A stretch of DNA of 64,000 nucleotides from Pseudalkalibacillus hwajinpoensis (GTDB lineage Bacteria; Bacillota; Bacilli; Bacillales; Guptibacillaceae), in NCBI RefSeq assembly GCF_039851965.1, contig NZ_CP156674.1, positions 2,790,001 through 2,854,000 on the forward strand, given 5' to 3'. The position numbers and the translations under genes were made by a program. The notes under the pieces were generated by a model. It had not been told where the DNA came from, ran no database searches, and saw only the letters and a list, made by a program, of their open reading frames with translations. Shown piece by piece: positions 41,193 to 51,086 of the stretch; the first letter of the stretch is position 1; every line of letters begins with the position of its first letter.

Positions 41193-42397
41193 AGCACATC
41201 TTAATGATTCTTTTTAAAGATATTGATTACGATGCAAGGGTTCAGCGAGAAGCCATGGCACTAGCTGAGAGTGGGTACAGAGTAATGATCTGCTGCTTAA
41301 ATGAGTATGATACGGATCCCCCTTTCCTTCATGAATTGATTATGATTCAAAAGTTTACAATTTCGACCAAGCAAGCTAAGAAGGGTCTATCAGGGGATAA
41401 GAAGGGGAAACCATCTCTTGCCACCCGAGTAATTAGGAGCCCGCTCGTTAAACTTGCTAAAGATCAATATGCAGCTTATGAATTTTATAAAAAAATAAAG
41501 CATTATGTATCTTCAGAGAAAGTGGACGCTGTTCACAGCCATGATTTAAATACCCTTTCTATTAGTAAAAAGTTAGCGAATGATTTCAAGTGTAAGCTCG
41601 TTTATGATTCACATGAGCTTTTTAATGAAATGACGGGTAGAAATGCCCTGGACAGGCGTTACGGATACTACATGGAAGGGAAATTACTTGAAGATGTTGA
41701 CAGGCTCATCACAGTTAATCCTTTTCTCGTTGATAAGTTTAAGAACCGTTATGGAAGTAAACAGCCTTCTATTTACTTGCAAAACATCCCCATGCTTCGT
41801 GAGGAAAAAGAGCGGAAAAACGCGCACTATTTTCACCACCTTTACGGCTTTACTACGGATAAAACCGTTCTCTTATATCAGGGGGGATTTTCCAAAAATC
41901 GAGGTATTGAGCTCTGTGTGAAGGCTATGAAGCAGCTTGATGATCACTATCGACTTGTTTTACTGGGAGATGGCGACATTAAAGGAGAGCTTGAGCAGCT
42001 GGTTACTGAAGAGGGTCTGCAATCACGGGTCTATTTTCATCCTAAAGTTCCGCCTTCTGAAATCCTAGCCCTTACAAAAGAAGCGGACATTGGGCTTGTC
42101 ATGTATGAGAACGTGAGTGAGAACAATTATTTTTCTACTCCAAACAAAATATTCGAATATATGCTCATGGGGCTTCCGGTTGTATCTTCTAACCATCCGG
42201 GGAAATCATATTTACTAGAGGAGTACGATTTTGGATTAGCGGTCGATGAAAATGAAGATGACATCGTTAGAGCAATTACATCAATCGATCAAAGACGTGA
42301 TTACTATGTTCAGAAGTGCCGTGAAGCAAGCGAAATACTAAATTGGCCGAATGAATCAAGGAAGCTGATTGCGTTATATGAAGAGCTGCTTTCTTAG
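41189..42397 (+). CDS. Glycosyltransferase family 4
   Basis: A 402-residue GT-B glycosyltransferase. The N-terminal half has DYDARVQREAMALAESGYRV and VHSHDLNTLS, where GT4 enzymes bind the acceptor. The C-terminal half has LLYQGGFSKNRGIELCVKAM, VLLGDGD and the donor-site block FEYMLMGLPVVSSNHPG. The start overlaps the ATPase stop by 4 nt (ATGA). It likely adds one sugar to the lipid-linked wall polymer; donor and acceptor are unknown. Confidence 0.88.
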   Translation: MKHILMILFKDIDYDARVQREAMALAESGYRVMICCLNEYDTDPPFLHELIMIQKFTISTKQAKKGLSGDKKGKPSLATRVIRSPLVKLAKDQYAAYEFYKKIKHYVSSEKVDAVHSHDLNTLSISKKLANDFKCKLVYDSHELFNEMTGRNALDRRYGYYMEGKLLEDVDRLITVNPFLVDKFKNRYGSKQPSIYLQNIPMLREEKERKNAHYFHHLYGFTTDKTVLLYQGGFSKNRGIELCVKAMKQLDDHYRLVLLGDGDIKGELEQLVTEEGLQSRVYFHPKVPPSEILALTKEADIGLVMYENVSENNYFSTPNKIFEYMLMGLPVVSSNHPGKSYLLEEYDFGLAVDENEDDIVRAITSIDQRRDYYVQKCREASEILNWPNESRKLIALYEELLS

Positions 42398-42495
42398 GGA
42401 AATGCCTCTTTGAAGGCAGTCGTTACCATCAGGTATTAAGCTTCACCGCTTAACCATGAAGTGTTTGAGCATTGCATGTGAGGAGTTGTAAAAAA

Positions 42496-43779
42496 ATGAA
42501 ACTTGTCGTAATGGGTCTCGGATATATAGGCTTGCCAACCGCGGTTATGTTCGCAAAGCATGGCGTTCAAGTACATGGCGTCGATGTCAATGAGCAAGTT
42601 GTTGAAACGCTACAAAATAAATCGCTTCACATCGAAGAGCCCGGACTGGGTGAAATGCTAGTAGAAGCGATCGAATCAGGTAACTTAACGTTTGGAACAA
42701 AACCTGTTTCAGCAGACGGTTTTATTATTGCCGTGCCTACACCTGTCAATCCTGATAAAAGCGCGAATTTAAATTACGTTCGTTCTGCTACAGAGATGAT
42801 TAATCCATTTCTTGAAAAAGGGAACCTTGTCGTACTTGAGTCGACAAGCCCTCCCGGAACTACTTTAAAGGTAATGGCGCCAATACTTGAGTCAACCGGA
42901 CTAAAAGTAGGAGAAGATTTACTTGTTGCTTATTCTCCAGAGCGCGTTTTACCTGGGAAGCTCCTTGAAGAATTGGTTAATAACAACAGAATCGTAGGCG
43001 GAGTGAACGAACAATCAAGTATCATGACAGAGAAGGTTTACAAAATCTTTGTAAAAGGTATTATTCACCAGACTGATGCAACCACTGCTGAAATGGTAAA
43101 ATTAATGGAAAACACGTACAGGGACGTAAATATTGCTCTTTCAAATGAGCTAGCAAGGATTGCAGAGAATGTCGGATGCGATATCTGGAAAGCTGTTGAG
43201 CTTGCCAATTGCCATCCGAGGGTTAATATCCATTCTCCAGGTCCAGGAGTAGGTGGGCATTGTATTGCAGTCGATCCGTGGTTTCTTGTTGAAGCAAGTC
43301 CTGAAGATGCTACACTTATCAAAACGGCACGGTCTATCAATGACGGTGTACCCGAAATTATTGCGAATCAAGTTAAACAGCAGCTTGAAGGAATTGAGAA
43401 ACCAAAGGTAGCCGTTCTTGGCCTTGCATATAAAGGAAATATTGGTGATGCACGTGAGAGTCCATCTCTTACGATTCTGCAACATCTTAAGGACATGGGT
43501 ATTTCCTGTTCCGTGCATGATCCATATGTCATAGATAAACGGATTGATCATCAGTTCGAGACGGTTGAAGAGACCGTGAAAGATGCAGATTGTCTTCTTG
43601 TGCTGACAGATCATAATGAATACAAGGATTTAGATTTAGAGAAACTCGTCCCTCTCATGCGTCATGCTATGATGTATGATACAAAGAACATGATAAATAA
43701 AAAGCAGGCAGAAGATGCTGGCTTTCAATATGAAAAAGTGGGTAAATCCCAGATCAACACGAATTTATTACATTTATAA
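42496..43779 (+). CDS. wecC: UDP-N-acetyl-D-mannosaminuronate dehydrogenase
   Basis: A 427-residue nucleotide-sugar dehydrogenase of the WecC type. It has the Rossmann motif VMGLGYIGLPTAVMFAKHG, VPTPVNPDKSANL, the family block ESTSPPGTT, YSPERVLPGK and the catalytic cysteine in GVGGHCIAVDPWFLVE. It would oxidise UDP-ManNAc (from MnaA, 35269) to UDP-ManNAc-uronate. The ATG at 42496 is used, with AGGAG about 10 nt upstream; the frame extends further up without a site. The next gene, a related dehydrogenase, follows after 12 nt. Confidence 0.88.
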   Translation: MKLVVMGLGYIGLPTAVMFAKHGVQVHGVDVNEQVVETLQNKSLHIEEPGLGEMLVEAIESGNLTFGTKPVSADGFIIAVPTPVNPDKSANLNYVRSATEMINPFLEKGNLVVLESTSPPGTTLKVMAPILESTGLKVGEDLLVAYSPERVLPGKLLEELVNNNRIVGGVNEQSSIMTEKVYKIFVKGIIHQTDATTAEMVKLMENTYRDVNIALSNELARIAENVGCDIWKAVELANCHPRVNIHSPGPGVGGHCIAVDPWFLVEASPEDATLIKTARSINDGVPEIIANQVKQQLEGIEKPKVAVLGLAYKGNIGDARESPSLTILQHLKDMGISCSVHDPYVIDKRIDHQFETVEETVKDADCLLVLTDHNEYKDLDLEKLVPLMRHAMMYDTKNMINKKQAEDAGFQYEKVGKSQINTNLLHL

Positions 43780-43791
43780 AGGATGAATGAG

Positions 43792-45162
43792 ATGAAGGAA
43801 TCTTTGTTAAATAAGTTTGAGTCAGGTAATGCACGTGTTGGAGTAATTGGACTAGGATATGTAGGCCTTCCGCTTGCTGTGGAAATGGCACAAAAAGGTT
43901 TTGAAGTATATGGAATCGACGTATCTACAGAAAAAATGGACATTCTAAATAAGGGGAAGAGTTATGTCATGGACATCTCTGATGAGCAGGTGGAAGCCAT
44001 CATCGGAAAGAACTTTTTCCCTGGAGACGACTTCTCAGTACTCTCGAAGCTAGATGCTGTGAGTATTTGTGTTCCGACACCACTTGCTAAAACGAAAGAG
44101 CCAGATGTTTCATATATCAATGCTGTGGTTGAACAGTTAGTTGAGTATATGACTGAAGGAACACTTGTTATTCTAGAAAGTACAACCTACCCTGGTACCA
44201 CAGAGGAGTTAATTAAAGCTGTTATTGAAGAACAGACTTCTTTCCGTGCGGGTGAAGATTTCTTCCTATGCTTCTCACCTGAGCGTGTCGATCCGGGTAA
44301 CAAGCAATTTAATACGAAAAACACACCAAAAGTACTTGGTGGTTCAACAAAACCATGTCTTGAACTTGGTGTTGCTCTTTACAGCTCGTTCCTTGAGAAT
44401 ATCGTTCCAGTTAGCTCAACAAGCGTTGCAGAAATGGTTAAGCTTCTTGAAAACACGTTCCGTAGTGTAAACATCGGACTAGTGAATGAGCTAACTATGA
44501 TGTGTGATCGCATGGGCATTAATGCATGGGAAGTGATTGATGCTGCTGCTACGAAGCCGTTTGGTTACATGCCTTTCTACCCTGGACCAGGAATTGGCGG
44601 ACATTGTATTCCACTTGATCCAGCTTATCTTTCATGGAAAGCTAAAATGTTTAACTTCTACAACCGATTTATTGAACTGGCAAGTGATGTGAATGGTAAC
44701 ATGCCACGCTACGCACTTAACCAGGCTGCTGATATCCTAAATGATAATGAAAAATCAATTAAAGGATCAAAAATCTTTATCCTTGGTATGGCTTATAAGA
44801 AAGACATTGATGATCTTCGTGAATCTCCTGCACTTGAAATTTACCGCCTTCTTGAAGATAAAGGAGCTCATGTGTACTACCATGATCCGTTTGTTTCAAG
44901 CTTTAAGAATGGTGATGAAGTAGTTTACTCCGTTGAATTGAACGATCAGAATCTAGATGATGCGGATTTAGTTGTTATCGCAACGAATCACACAACTGTT
45001 GATTATGATTATGTAATTAACCGTTCGAAGCTCATTTATGACACTCGTAACGTGACGAAGAACTACAAAGATTCGGAAGGTAAAGTAACGCTATTAGGCG
45101 GACAACAGAACTTTGATTTACCTACGAATGTTGAAGAAAACTCAAGTGTTAGTCCAAAGTAA
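43792..45162 (+). CDS. UDP-sugar dehydrogenase (WbpA/TviB-like)
   Basis: A 456-residue nucleotide-sugar dehydrogenase. Evidence: VIGLGYVGLPLAVEMAQKGF, VPTPLAKTKEPDVSYI, ESTTYPGTTEE, FSPERVDPGN, the catalytic cysteine in GIGGHCIPLDPAYLSW and AYKKDIDDLRESPALEIY. The ERVDPGN form is typical of UDP-GlcNAc or UDP-GalNAc 6-dehydrogenases. Together with WecC and Ugd this gives three distinct uronic acid donors in the window. The ATG at 43792 has AAAGG 9 nt upstream; the ATG at 43783 overlaps that site. Confidence 0.88.
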   Translation: MKESLLNKFESGNARVGVIGLGYVGLPLAVEMAQKGFEVYGIDVSTEKMDILNKGKSYVMDISDEQVEAIIGKNFFPGDDFSVLSKLDAVSICVPTPLAKTKEPDVSYINAVVEQLVEYMTEGTLVILESTTYPGTTEELIKAVIEEQTSFRAGEDFFLCFSPERVDPGNKQFNTKNTPKVLGGSTKPCLELGVALYSSFLENIVPVSSTSVAEMVKLLENTFRSVNIGLVNELTMMCDRMGINAWEVIDAAATKPFGYMPFYPGPGIGGHCIPLDPAYLSWKAKMFNFYNRFIELASDVNGNMPRYALNQAADILNDNEKSIKGSKIFILGMAYKKDIDDLRESPALEIYRLLEDKGAHVYYHDPFVSSFKNGDEVVYSVELNDQNLDDADLVVIATNHTTVDYDYVINRSKLIYDTRNVTKNYKDSEGKVTLLGGQQNFDLPTNVEENSSVSPK

Positions 45163-45184
45163 TTGATGTAAAAGGAGAATCCTG

Positions 45185-47308
45185 ATGAAATTTGATGTTA
45201 GCCCATTTTATACAGAAAATATTGAGGTTTCTATTAATGAGGGAAGCTTGAATAACAAACTGATCTCACATGGAAAAAAAGCGAATTCTCTTCTTGTTCT
45301 TTCTGGAAATGGGGACACACAATCTTCGTTGAAACTTGCAAGCCTCGACAAGCACGTCGTCGAGCTTGTTCGATTTGATGAAGAGCTGCAAGGAAAAAGT
45401 AACATGTATCGTTCGCTTCCGCGAGAGCTACAGGAGAAGTTAACTCTTCAAAAAGCAAACTTCTATAACTCGGAAGAACTTTCTCCTTATAAATCTGAAA
45501 TGGTTGTACTTGAGGGCTCTTTCACAACGCGATTCTTTGAAGAAGCTTTTCTGCACACCATTCATGCGAATCTTTCAGATGAGCTGAATGGTACGCTTGC
45601 AGTTAAGTTACCAATGGATGCTGAAGTGACAGAAGATATTTCTGAAGTCGTATTATGTTTGAATCAATTCTTCATTGCCAAGTCAATGGGGTTTGAAGAT
45701 AACTACTTCTATTTCCTGGGTGAACCGCGGACTATACTTCCTGAAGAGCGTATTAAGCAAGAAGTCACGAGTGATTTGCTTGCAGCTGTTCTTAAGCTCG
45801 AAAAAGCAATTCCAAAATTAGGTGTGAGCGAAGTCTCAGTAAAGAAGACCGAACCTGAGTTTGATGAAGAAGCAATCGCTAAAGCTGTTGCCAATCAACG
45901 CCTCGACCAAGCTATTCAGCATCAATTTAAAATCAATGAGCTAAACGAGCAGGTCAAAAAGTTATCAATTGATGTACGAAAAAAGGATAAGCAGCTTGCT
46001 CGAGTTACTCAGAGATACAATCGTGCACAGCACATTGTTAATCACATGGATTCGAATGCATCTGCAAGGTATTTGATTGGTGATGCTGTTATGGGAGCAA
46101 GAACATTTGGTCGCGCCATTCGTCTTCCAAAGCGTCTTCTTAAGATTTATCGTGATGCAAAGAGTGGGAAGCTAGGTCGTATTAAGAACGGTTCTGGTTC
46201 GTTCGACATTGAGCCAATTGATAACGGTAATGCGATTCTATTTGTTCCAACAAATGGAGCAGGACTTGGTCACTTAACCCGTCTTCTTGCGATTGCACGA
46301 CGTGTAAAGCGAATTGATCCTTCTAAGAAGATTATTTTCCATACAACGAGCTCGGCGATGCATTTGATTCTTCAAGAAGGTTTCCTTGGGTATCATTTAC
46401 CATCGAAAATGCTTTTCCCTAAAGAAATGAGTGCCAAGCAATGGAACGCAATGTTGCGTGATCACCTAGAAACGGTGATCAGTATTCACCAACCTGAAAC
46501 GATTGTTTTCGATGGTGCATTCCCATATGCCGGCCTTGTTGCCTCTATGCGTAAAAAGGATGGCTTAAGAAAAATCTGGGTGAAGCGTGGTCAGCATAAA
46601 GAAGGAAAAGCTGAACTCGTTGAAACGAAGGAAAATGAGTTTGACGAGGTTTACGTACCAGGTGAAGCCGGTGGTGAGAACAGCATGAGAAAAGAAGGTA
46701 TTAAAACATACTGTGAACCAGTGCTTTATCTTGATCGAGAAGAGCTAAAAGATCGTGAAAGCGTTCGTCGTCAATGGAATATCCCAGAAGGTATGAAAAT
46801 GGTTTACGTACAGCTTGGTGCAGGTAAAATCAACGACATTCATTCTACAATTTCCATTTTGTTAAATGAACTTCTTAAAAGAGAAGACGTTTTCGTTGTT
46901 ATTGGTGAGTCGATTATCGGTAACCGCATGGATTTAAAAATGGATCGAGTGCTTACCTTAAGGGATTATCCTAACTCGATTTACTTTAATGCATTCGATT
47001 TGATTGTAACTGCTACCGGGTATAATACGTTCCACGAGGTCATGTACTTCGGTGTGCCATCCATCTTAATACCAAATGAGAACACGAAGACAGACGATCA
47101 AGTAGCAAGAGGGATGATTGCAGGGAACGCAGGTGCTGCAATCGTATTGAGAGATCCTGGAGCTAGCGATTTTGAAAAAGCGATTGAAGAAGCTCTTGAT
47201 GAAGAGAACAACCGTAACATGAGAAAAAATGCTTTATCTCTTGTGAAAGAGAACGGAGCTCAGCAAATGGCTGAAATGATTGTTCAAAACGTAGTAGTAG
47301 AAAATTAG
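45185..47308 (+). CDS. Coiled-coil-linked MurG-like glycosyltransferase
   Basis: A 707-residue three-part protein. Residues 1-220 form a domain I do not recognise, with a possible Rossmann-like run (LLVLSGNGDTQSSLKLA). Residues about 225-290 are strongly coiled coil (NQRLDQAIQHQF, LNEQVKKLSIDVRKKDKQ). Residues about 345-707 are a GT-B domain of the MurG/GT28 type, with FVPTNGAGLGHLTRLLAI and the donor-site block TATGYNTFHEVMYFGVPSIL. The donor is probably a UDP-sugar. AAAAGGAGAA precedes the ATG at 45185. It sits between the dehydrogenases and other transferases of the wall-polymer cluster. Confidence 0.78.
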   Translation: MKFDVSPFYTENIEVSINEGSLNNKLISHGKKANSLLVLSGNGDTQSSLKLASLDKHVVELVRFDEELQGKSNMYRSLPRELQEKLTLQKANFYNSEELSPYKSEMVVLEGSFTTRFFEEAFLHTIHANLSDELNGTLAVKLPMDAEVTEDISEVVLCLNQFFIAKSMGFEDNYFYFLGEPRTILPEERIKQEVTSDLLAAVLKLEKAIPKLGVSEVSVKKTEPEFDEEAIAKAVANQRLDQAIQHQFKINELNEQVKKLSIDVRKKDKQLARVTQRYNRAQHIVNHMDSNASARYLIGDAVMGARTFGRAIRLPKRLLKIYRDAKSGKLGRIKNGSGSFDIEPIDNGNAILFVPTNGAGLGHLTRLLAIARRVKRIDPSKKIIFHTTSSAMHLILQEGFLGYHLPSKMLFPKEMSAKQWNAMLRDHLETVISIHQPETIVFDGAFPYAGLVASMRKKDGLRKIWVKRGQHKEGKAELVETKENEFDEVYVPGEAGGENSMRKEGIKTYCEPVLYLDREELKDRESVRRQWNIPEGMKMVYVQLGAGKINDIHSTISILLNELLKREDVFVVIGESIIGNRMDLKMDRVLTLRDYPNSIYFNAFDLIVTATGYNTFHEVMYFGVPSILIPNENTKTDDQVARGMIAGNAGAAIVLRDPGASDFEKAIEEALDEENNRNMRKNALSLVKENGAQQMAEMIVQNVVVEN

Positions 47309-47330
47309 AAAACTGTCTGGGAGAGTGATG

Positions 47331-48032
47331 ATGTTGAAACGTAAGATTTTAGTGCCAATTGCCTTCAATAACTGGGCGTTAACAGATGTAAATGACAACC
47401 GTTTGACGAAGGAATGGATTGACCATCGCATGGGTATTTTTATGAAATATACGTGTAAGAGTCTTAAAGCACAAACGAATCAAGATTTCACGACAATTCT
47501 TCAATACGACCAACGTTCAGAAGAACACGTTTTGAACGCTCTAAAACAACACGATCCGCTTCCAGAGAATATTAAATTTGTGCCGAAAAATGCTTACAAC
47601 AAAACGCTGGAGCGCGAAATCCAGGACTATGATGAAGTGTATTTTGCACGAATTGATTCAGATGATATGTATCATAAAGGTTACTTTGAATTTCTGAAGA
47701 ATCATCAGCCAGCTGAAGGTACTGAAGCGCTTATCAATCAGTACGGGTACTTCTATGATGAATATTCAGATAAAGTAGCGACTGCTAAGATTCAATCGCC
47801 TCCATTCTACACATTAATCTATAATGTGGCTGAATATTTAGAAGGCAAGCGTCATCCTGTTAAAGGACATCTTTCCGTTCATAGTTTAAATCATGAGCTG
47901 TTAGAGCCGAGAAACTACGTTCAGGTTATTCATTCCAACAATATGTCTACATCGTTCGAAAATAGATATATTGATGGGCTGATCGAAGATGAAAATGAGA
48001 AAAACCAGATCCTTCAGAATTTCTGGGGTTAA
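47331..48032 (+). CDS. Putative rhamnosyltransferase-like glycosyltransferase
   Basis: A 233-residue GT-A type enzyme resembling the putative rhamnosyl transferases (PF11316). VPIAFNNWALTDVND starts the nucleotide-binding part, MKYTCKSLKAQTNQDFTTIL the first helix, and RIDSDDMYHKGYFEFL contains the DxD metal-binding motif. ATG codons at 47328 and 47331 and a GTG at 47325 are all possible; GGGAGAG fits 47331 best. It ends the first transcription unit of the cluster with a strong terminator. The exact sugar is unknown. Confidence 0.75.
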   Translation: MLKRKILVPIAFNNWALTDVNDNRLTKEWIDHRMGIFMKYTCKSLKAQTNQDFTTILQYDQRSEEHVLNALKQHDPLPENIKFVPKNAYNKTLEREIQDYDEVYFARIDSDDMYHKGYFEFLKNHQPAEGTEALINQYGYFYDEYSDKVATAKIQSPPFYTLIYNVAEYLEGKRHPVKGHLSVHSLNHELLEPRNYVQVIHSNNMSTSFENRYIDGLIEDENEKNQILQNFWG

Positions 48033-48041
48033 TAAGGATAG

Positions 48042-48071
48042 AAGCTGTCGGAAGATCCGACAGCTTTTTTT
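48042..48071 (+). terminator. Intrinsic terminator
   Basis: AAGCTGTCGG and CCGACAGCTT form a 10-bp stem with a 5-nt loop and seven T residues. Confidence 0.9.
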
Positions 48072-48233
48072 ACTAAATTTAGGGCATAGTCGATTTATTT
48101 ATGAAATTAGCTGTATATCCTTTTTAGAATATACAACATCATATATAATTCAAATAAAGGTGAATATTCCATAATAGGAAATAAATGGTATCAAATTATA
48201 GAGCTGTATGTGTAGCTCAAACAGGAGAATGGC

Positions 48234-49934
48234 ATGCTAAAAAATCAGTTAAAGCACTTAGAAAATGGAACGATTCGTCTACCACAAACACAAGTGTCTC
48301 GATTGAAATGGTGTGGTTCTAGAGCTTCAGGATTTCATCTTCTTCAAGTTAGTCAAACGCCTTCTATTCTGGCTTTAATCAATGAAGATCCTGAACTAGA
48401 TATGGTTAATGTCTTTCCCTCAAACCAACAGTACACAACCATTGACCATCCTGCTGTAGAGAGCTGTTGTTCTGTATTCTGGACGGGGGATTTATCAGGT
48501 GCGATCCCATATCCTACAAACTATTTTGATACGGTGATAATTGATGAGCTTCTTGAACTAACAGCACAGGAAGCTATTGATGAGTTTAGAAGAGTGGTAA
48601 AACCGAACGGAAAGTTGATTATCACTCAAGAATTGACTAAATCTTTAACAAGGAAAGACTATTGGATCCCTCTTCTTTCACATTTTGAGGAGCTTGATAA
48701 ACGTCTCGACAATGATTGTGTTAGCTGGGTAGGCAGGAACTCTGGAGTGGATTTAACAGAGACAGAAGATATTGTCGAGCATCTAGTAGTAGAGATTAGT
48801 GAAAGGTTAGAGGAGAAAAAAATATTCGTAGAAGAGAAAAAGCAACAGGTTCTAAAGCAGAAAAAGGATAGCATATTAGAGCAGCTAGAAAAAGATAAAA
48901 AGCTTAAAATGACTGTCCCATATTTTCGCAATAAATATCTCACGCAGATTGAAACGATTCAGTTAACTGAAAAAGAGAAGAGTGAACTTACACCGCTTAA
49001 ACAGGATACCGTGCTACACACCCAAAAAATCGAACTGAAAGAGCTTATACTCCAATCTTTTCAAGAACGTGACATTGCGATTGTGATGGGGGATGGCGAC
49101 TATTACAGAAAGTATAGCCTTAACTTTTCACACCATTTAACAGAGGCATTGTTACGTAAAGGCTACAGGGTTATCTATGTAACGAATAATGTTGATAAAA
49201 CGATCCATCCTATTAAAAATGAATCCACACAATTATTGCAAATCAATCGTAAGGATTTTGGAGAAATTGCTGACTTATTTAACCAACCAGCTTTATTTAT
49301 CACTTCGACGGACCTCCAGATTGCAAAACGAATTGGTCGATTTCTGTGGAATAGATGGAGCGTGTACTATTTACCGGAAGCGGTTATCGAACAGAATGAA
49401 GACGTTCATTCCTTTCTAGCAAATCTTCTTAAAAAAGAAAACTTTCTAGCTGGTGCTGGTAGTAAGTTCCCTATTTCTGCGGTGGTTAAAGAGCGCGTTC
49501 CGACGTATACAAAATCTTCTGAGTCAACCAAACTAATTTTAGGTTTTATTGGGGACTTAAGTACGAAAGCTATTCATTATCAAGCTATTAAAGAGCTTTT
49601 AAGAGCTAATGAAGCTTTAACGGTTGAATTAATTGGGCATCATCTACCAGAAGAAAAACCTTTTCGAACGAATCGATTAATTATGAGAGAATATACTCAT
49701 CGCGAAGAAGTTGCAAAAAGAATCCAGAAATGGACTGGTGGAATATTACCTGTGAAGCATCCAGAGGATAAGGCTCCCATCAATTTAATGCAAACTACCG
49801 GGATGCCTCTACTGAAGATAGAAGACTGGAGTGCACCACTTGATCCCAGTTTGTTGATCCCATCTGAAAATCCAAGGAATTGGACAGAGGTGTTAGATGA
49901 GATTCTTTCCAATCCAACCGGAGGCCTTACATGA
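48234..49934 (+). CDS. Methyltransferase-like/coiled-coil/glycosyltransferase fusion
   Basis: A 566-residue protein with an unusual layout. Residues about 10-145 resemble the end of a class I SAM methyltransferase (FDTVIIDELLELTAQEAIDE, VVKPNGKLIIT), but the glycine-rich SAM loop is not evident and activity is doubtful. Residues about 185-270 are charged coiled coil (KKIFVEEKKQQVLKQKKDS). Residues about 280-566 look like a GT-B glycosyltransferase domain (IVMGDGDYYRKYSLNF, LILGFIGDLSTKAIHY). ACAGGAGAA precedes the ATG at 48234. Its stop overlaps the next glycosyltransferase start by 4 nt. Confidence 0.6.
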   Translation: MLKNQLKHLENGTIRLPQTQVSRLKWCGSRASGFHLLQVSQTPSILALINEDPELDMVNVFPSNQQYTTIDHPAVESCCSVFWTGDLSGAIPYPTNYFDTVIIDELLELTAQEAIDEFRRVVKPNGKLIITQELTKSLTRKDYWIPLLSHFEELDKRLDNDCVSWVGRNSGVDLTETEDIVEHLVVEISERLEEKKIFVEEKKQQVLKQKKDSILEQLEKDKKLKMTVPYFRNKYLTQIETIQLTEKEKSELTPLKQDTVLHTQKIELKELILQSFQERDIAIVMGDGDYYRKYSLNFSHHLTEALLRKGYRVIYVTNNVDKTIHPIKNESTQLLQINRKDFGEIADLFNQPALFITSTDLQIAKRIGRFLWNRWSVYYLPEAVIEQNEDVHSFLANLLKKENFLAGAGSKFPISAVVKERVPTYTKSSESTKLILGFIGDLSTKAIHYQAIKELLRANEALTVELIGHHLPEEKPFRTNRLIMREYTHREEVAKRIQKWTGGILPVKHPEDKAPINLMQTTGMPLLKIEDWSAPLDPSLLIPSENPRNWTEVLDEILSNPTGGLT

Positions 49935-50977
49935 AAATCCTATACATCTATCGATACTTATTGCTAGGCGGGGTGACGACTCAGCTCGCAAACAGGCGTG
50001 GATTTTTACAAACTGTTAGTGATCCACATTTTATCTTTCTGTCAGATCACGGGGGTCGTTCTGCCTTCGGTGATTATGAGAAGTTAACGGTTATGGATCA
50101 GCCAGAGGCTATTCTCCACTATATTGAAAAACAAAAGATCGATCTTATCATCGCGATTGATACGAAGGAAGTAACAGATTATCTTATTGAAAAGGAATGT
50201 GAGATCCCAATTATTCAGGAAGTGCATGGCATTTCATACAAGCTAAGTTATTTGGTTGAAACAGATTCGACTAAATTCAGTGGCTATATCGTTCCCTCTA
50301 CTTATAGTAGGAATCGAATTATTGAGGACTATCACGCTCCAGAAAATAAAACATTTGTGATTCCTAATTGTCTGGATACGTCTTTATTTTCGCCTAAAGA
50401 TCCTGTCCCAATTACAAACAAGAAGATTATTTGTTGGGTAGGGAAATTAAACGATCATAAAAACTGGATTGGTTTTTTAGATCTTGCTCAGAAAATTAAT
50501 GCAAAACGACAGGATTGTGTGTTCTGGATGATAGGTGGAGAAACAGCCTCTGTGAAGGCAACAAAGCATTTCTTTAATGAAGCTGCAAATCGAGGGATAA
50601 ATGTCACCTGGATTGATCGGATGGAATATGAACAAATGCCAACGCTCTATTCGATGGTTGCACAGAGCGGAGGATGTACGGTGAGCACATCCAGGGGAGA
50701 ATCTTTTGGAATGAGCTTAATCGAGGCGATGGCGTGCGGATGTCCTGCAGTAGCCCCATCTGTCGGAGCAATTCCAGAAATTTATTCAGGTGCACTGGAG
50801 CGCTTATTGTACAAGCTTCATGATTTAGATACATGCGCAGCTATTGTCGATACGGTGCTTGACGATTCTGATGAACGAAGCGAACTAATTCGAAAAGGTA
50901 TGCACAAGGTGAGTGAATTTACGATCGAGCGTGTGGTGTCTCAATATTATCGCCTTCTTAGTGAATTAGCAAAATGA
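49931..50977 (+). CDS. Glycosyltransferase family 4
   Basis: A 348-residue GT-B enzyme. ILYIYRYLLLGGVTTQLANR opens the acceptor half; TFVIPNCLDTSLF and IICWVGKLNDHKNW start the donor half; STSRGESFGMSLIEAMACG, then VGAIPEI, is the GT4 donor-site block with the conserved glutamates. The ATG at 49931 overlaps the upstream stop, so the two are co-translated. It likely transfers one residue of the wall or surface polymer. Confidence 0.85.
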   Translation: MKILYIYRYLLLGGVTTQLANRRGFLQTVSDPHFIFLSDHGGRSAFGDYEKLTVMDQPEAILHYIEKQKIDLIIAIDTKEVTDYLIEKECEIPIIQEVHGISYKLSYLVETDSTKFSGYIVPSTYSRNRIIEDYHAPENKTFVIPNCLDTSLFSPKDPVPITNKKIICWVGKLNDHKNWIGFLDLAQKINAKRQDCVFWMIGGETASVKATKHFFNEAANRGINVTWIDRMEYEQMPTLYSMVAQSGGCTVSTSRGESFGMSLIEAMACGCPAVAPSVGAIPEIYSGALERLLYKLHDLDTCAAIVDTVLDDSDERSELIRKGMHKVSEFTIERVVSQYYRLLSELAK

Positions 50978-51086
50978 GCGCACTACAAGTGAAGTTATGT
51001 CATTTTTTACAAGTTACATGCTTTGTGTAATCACTTTTCAATCGATTCGTAAGGAAGTATAATGAAAGAAGTATTTTTATCCCACC

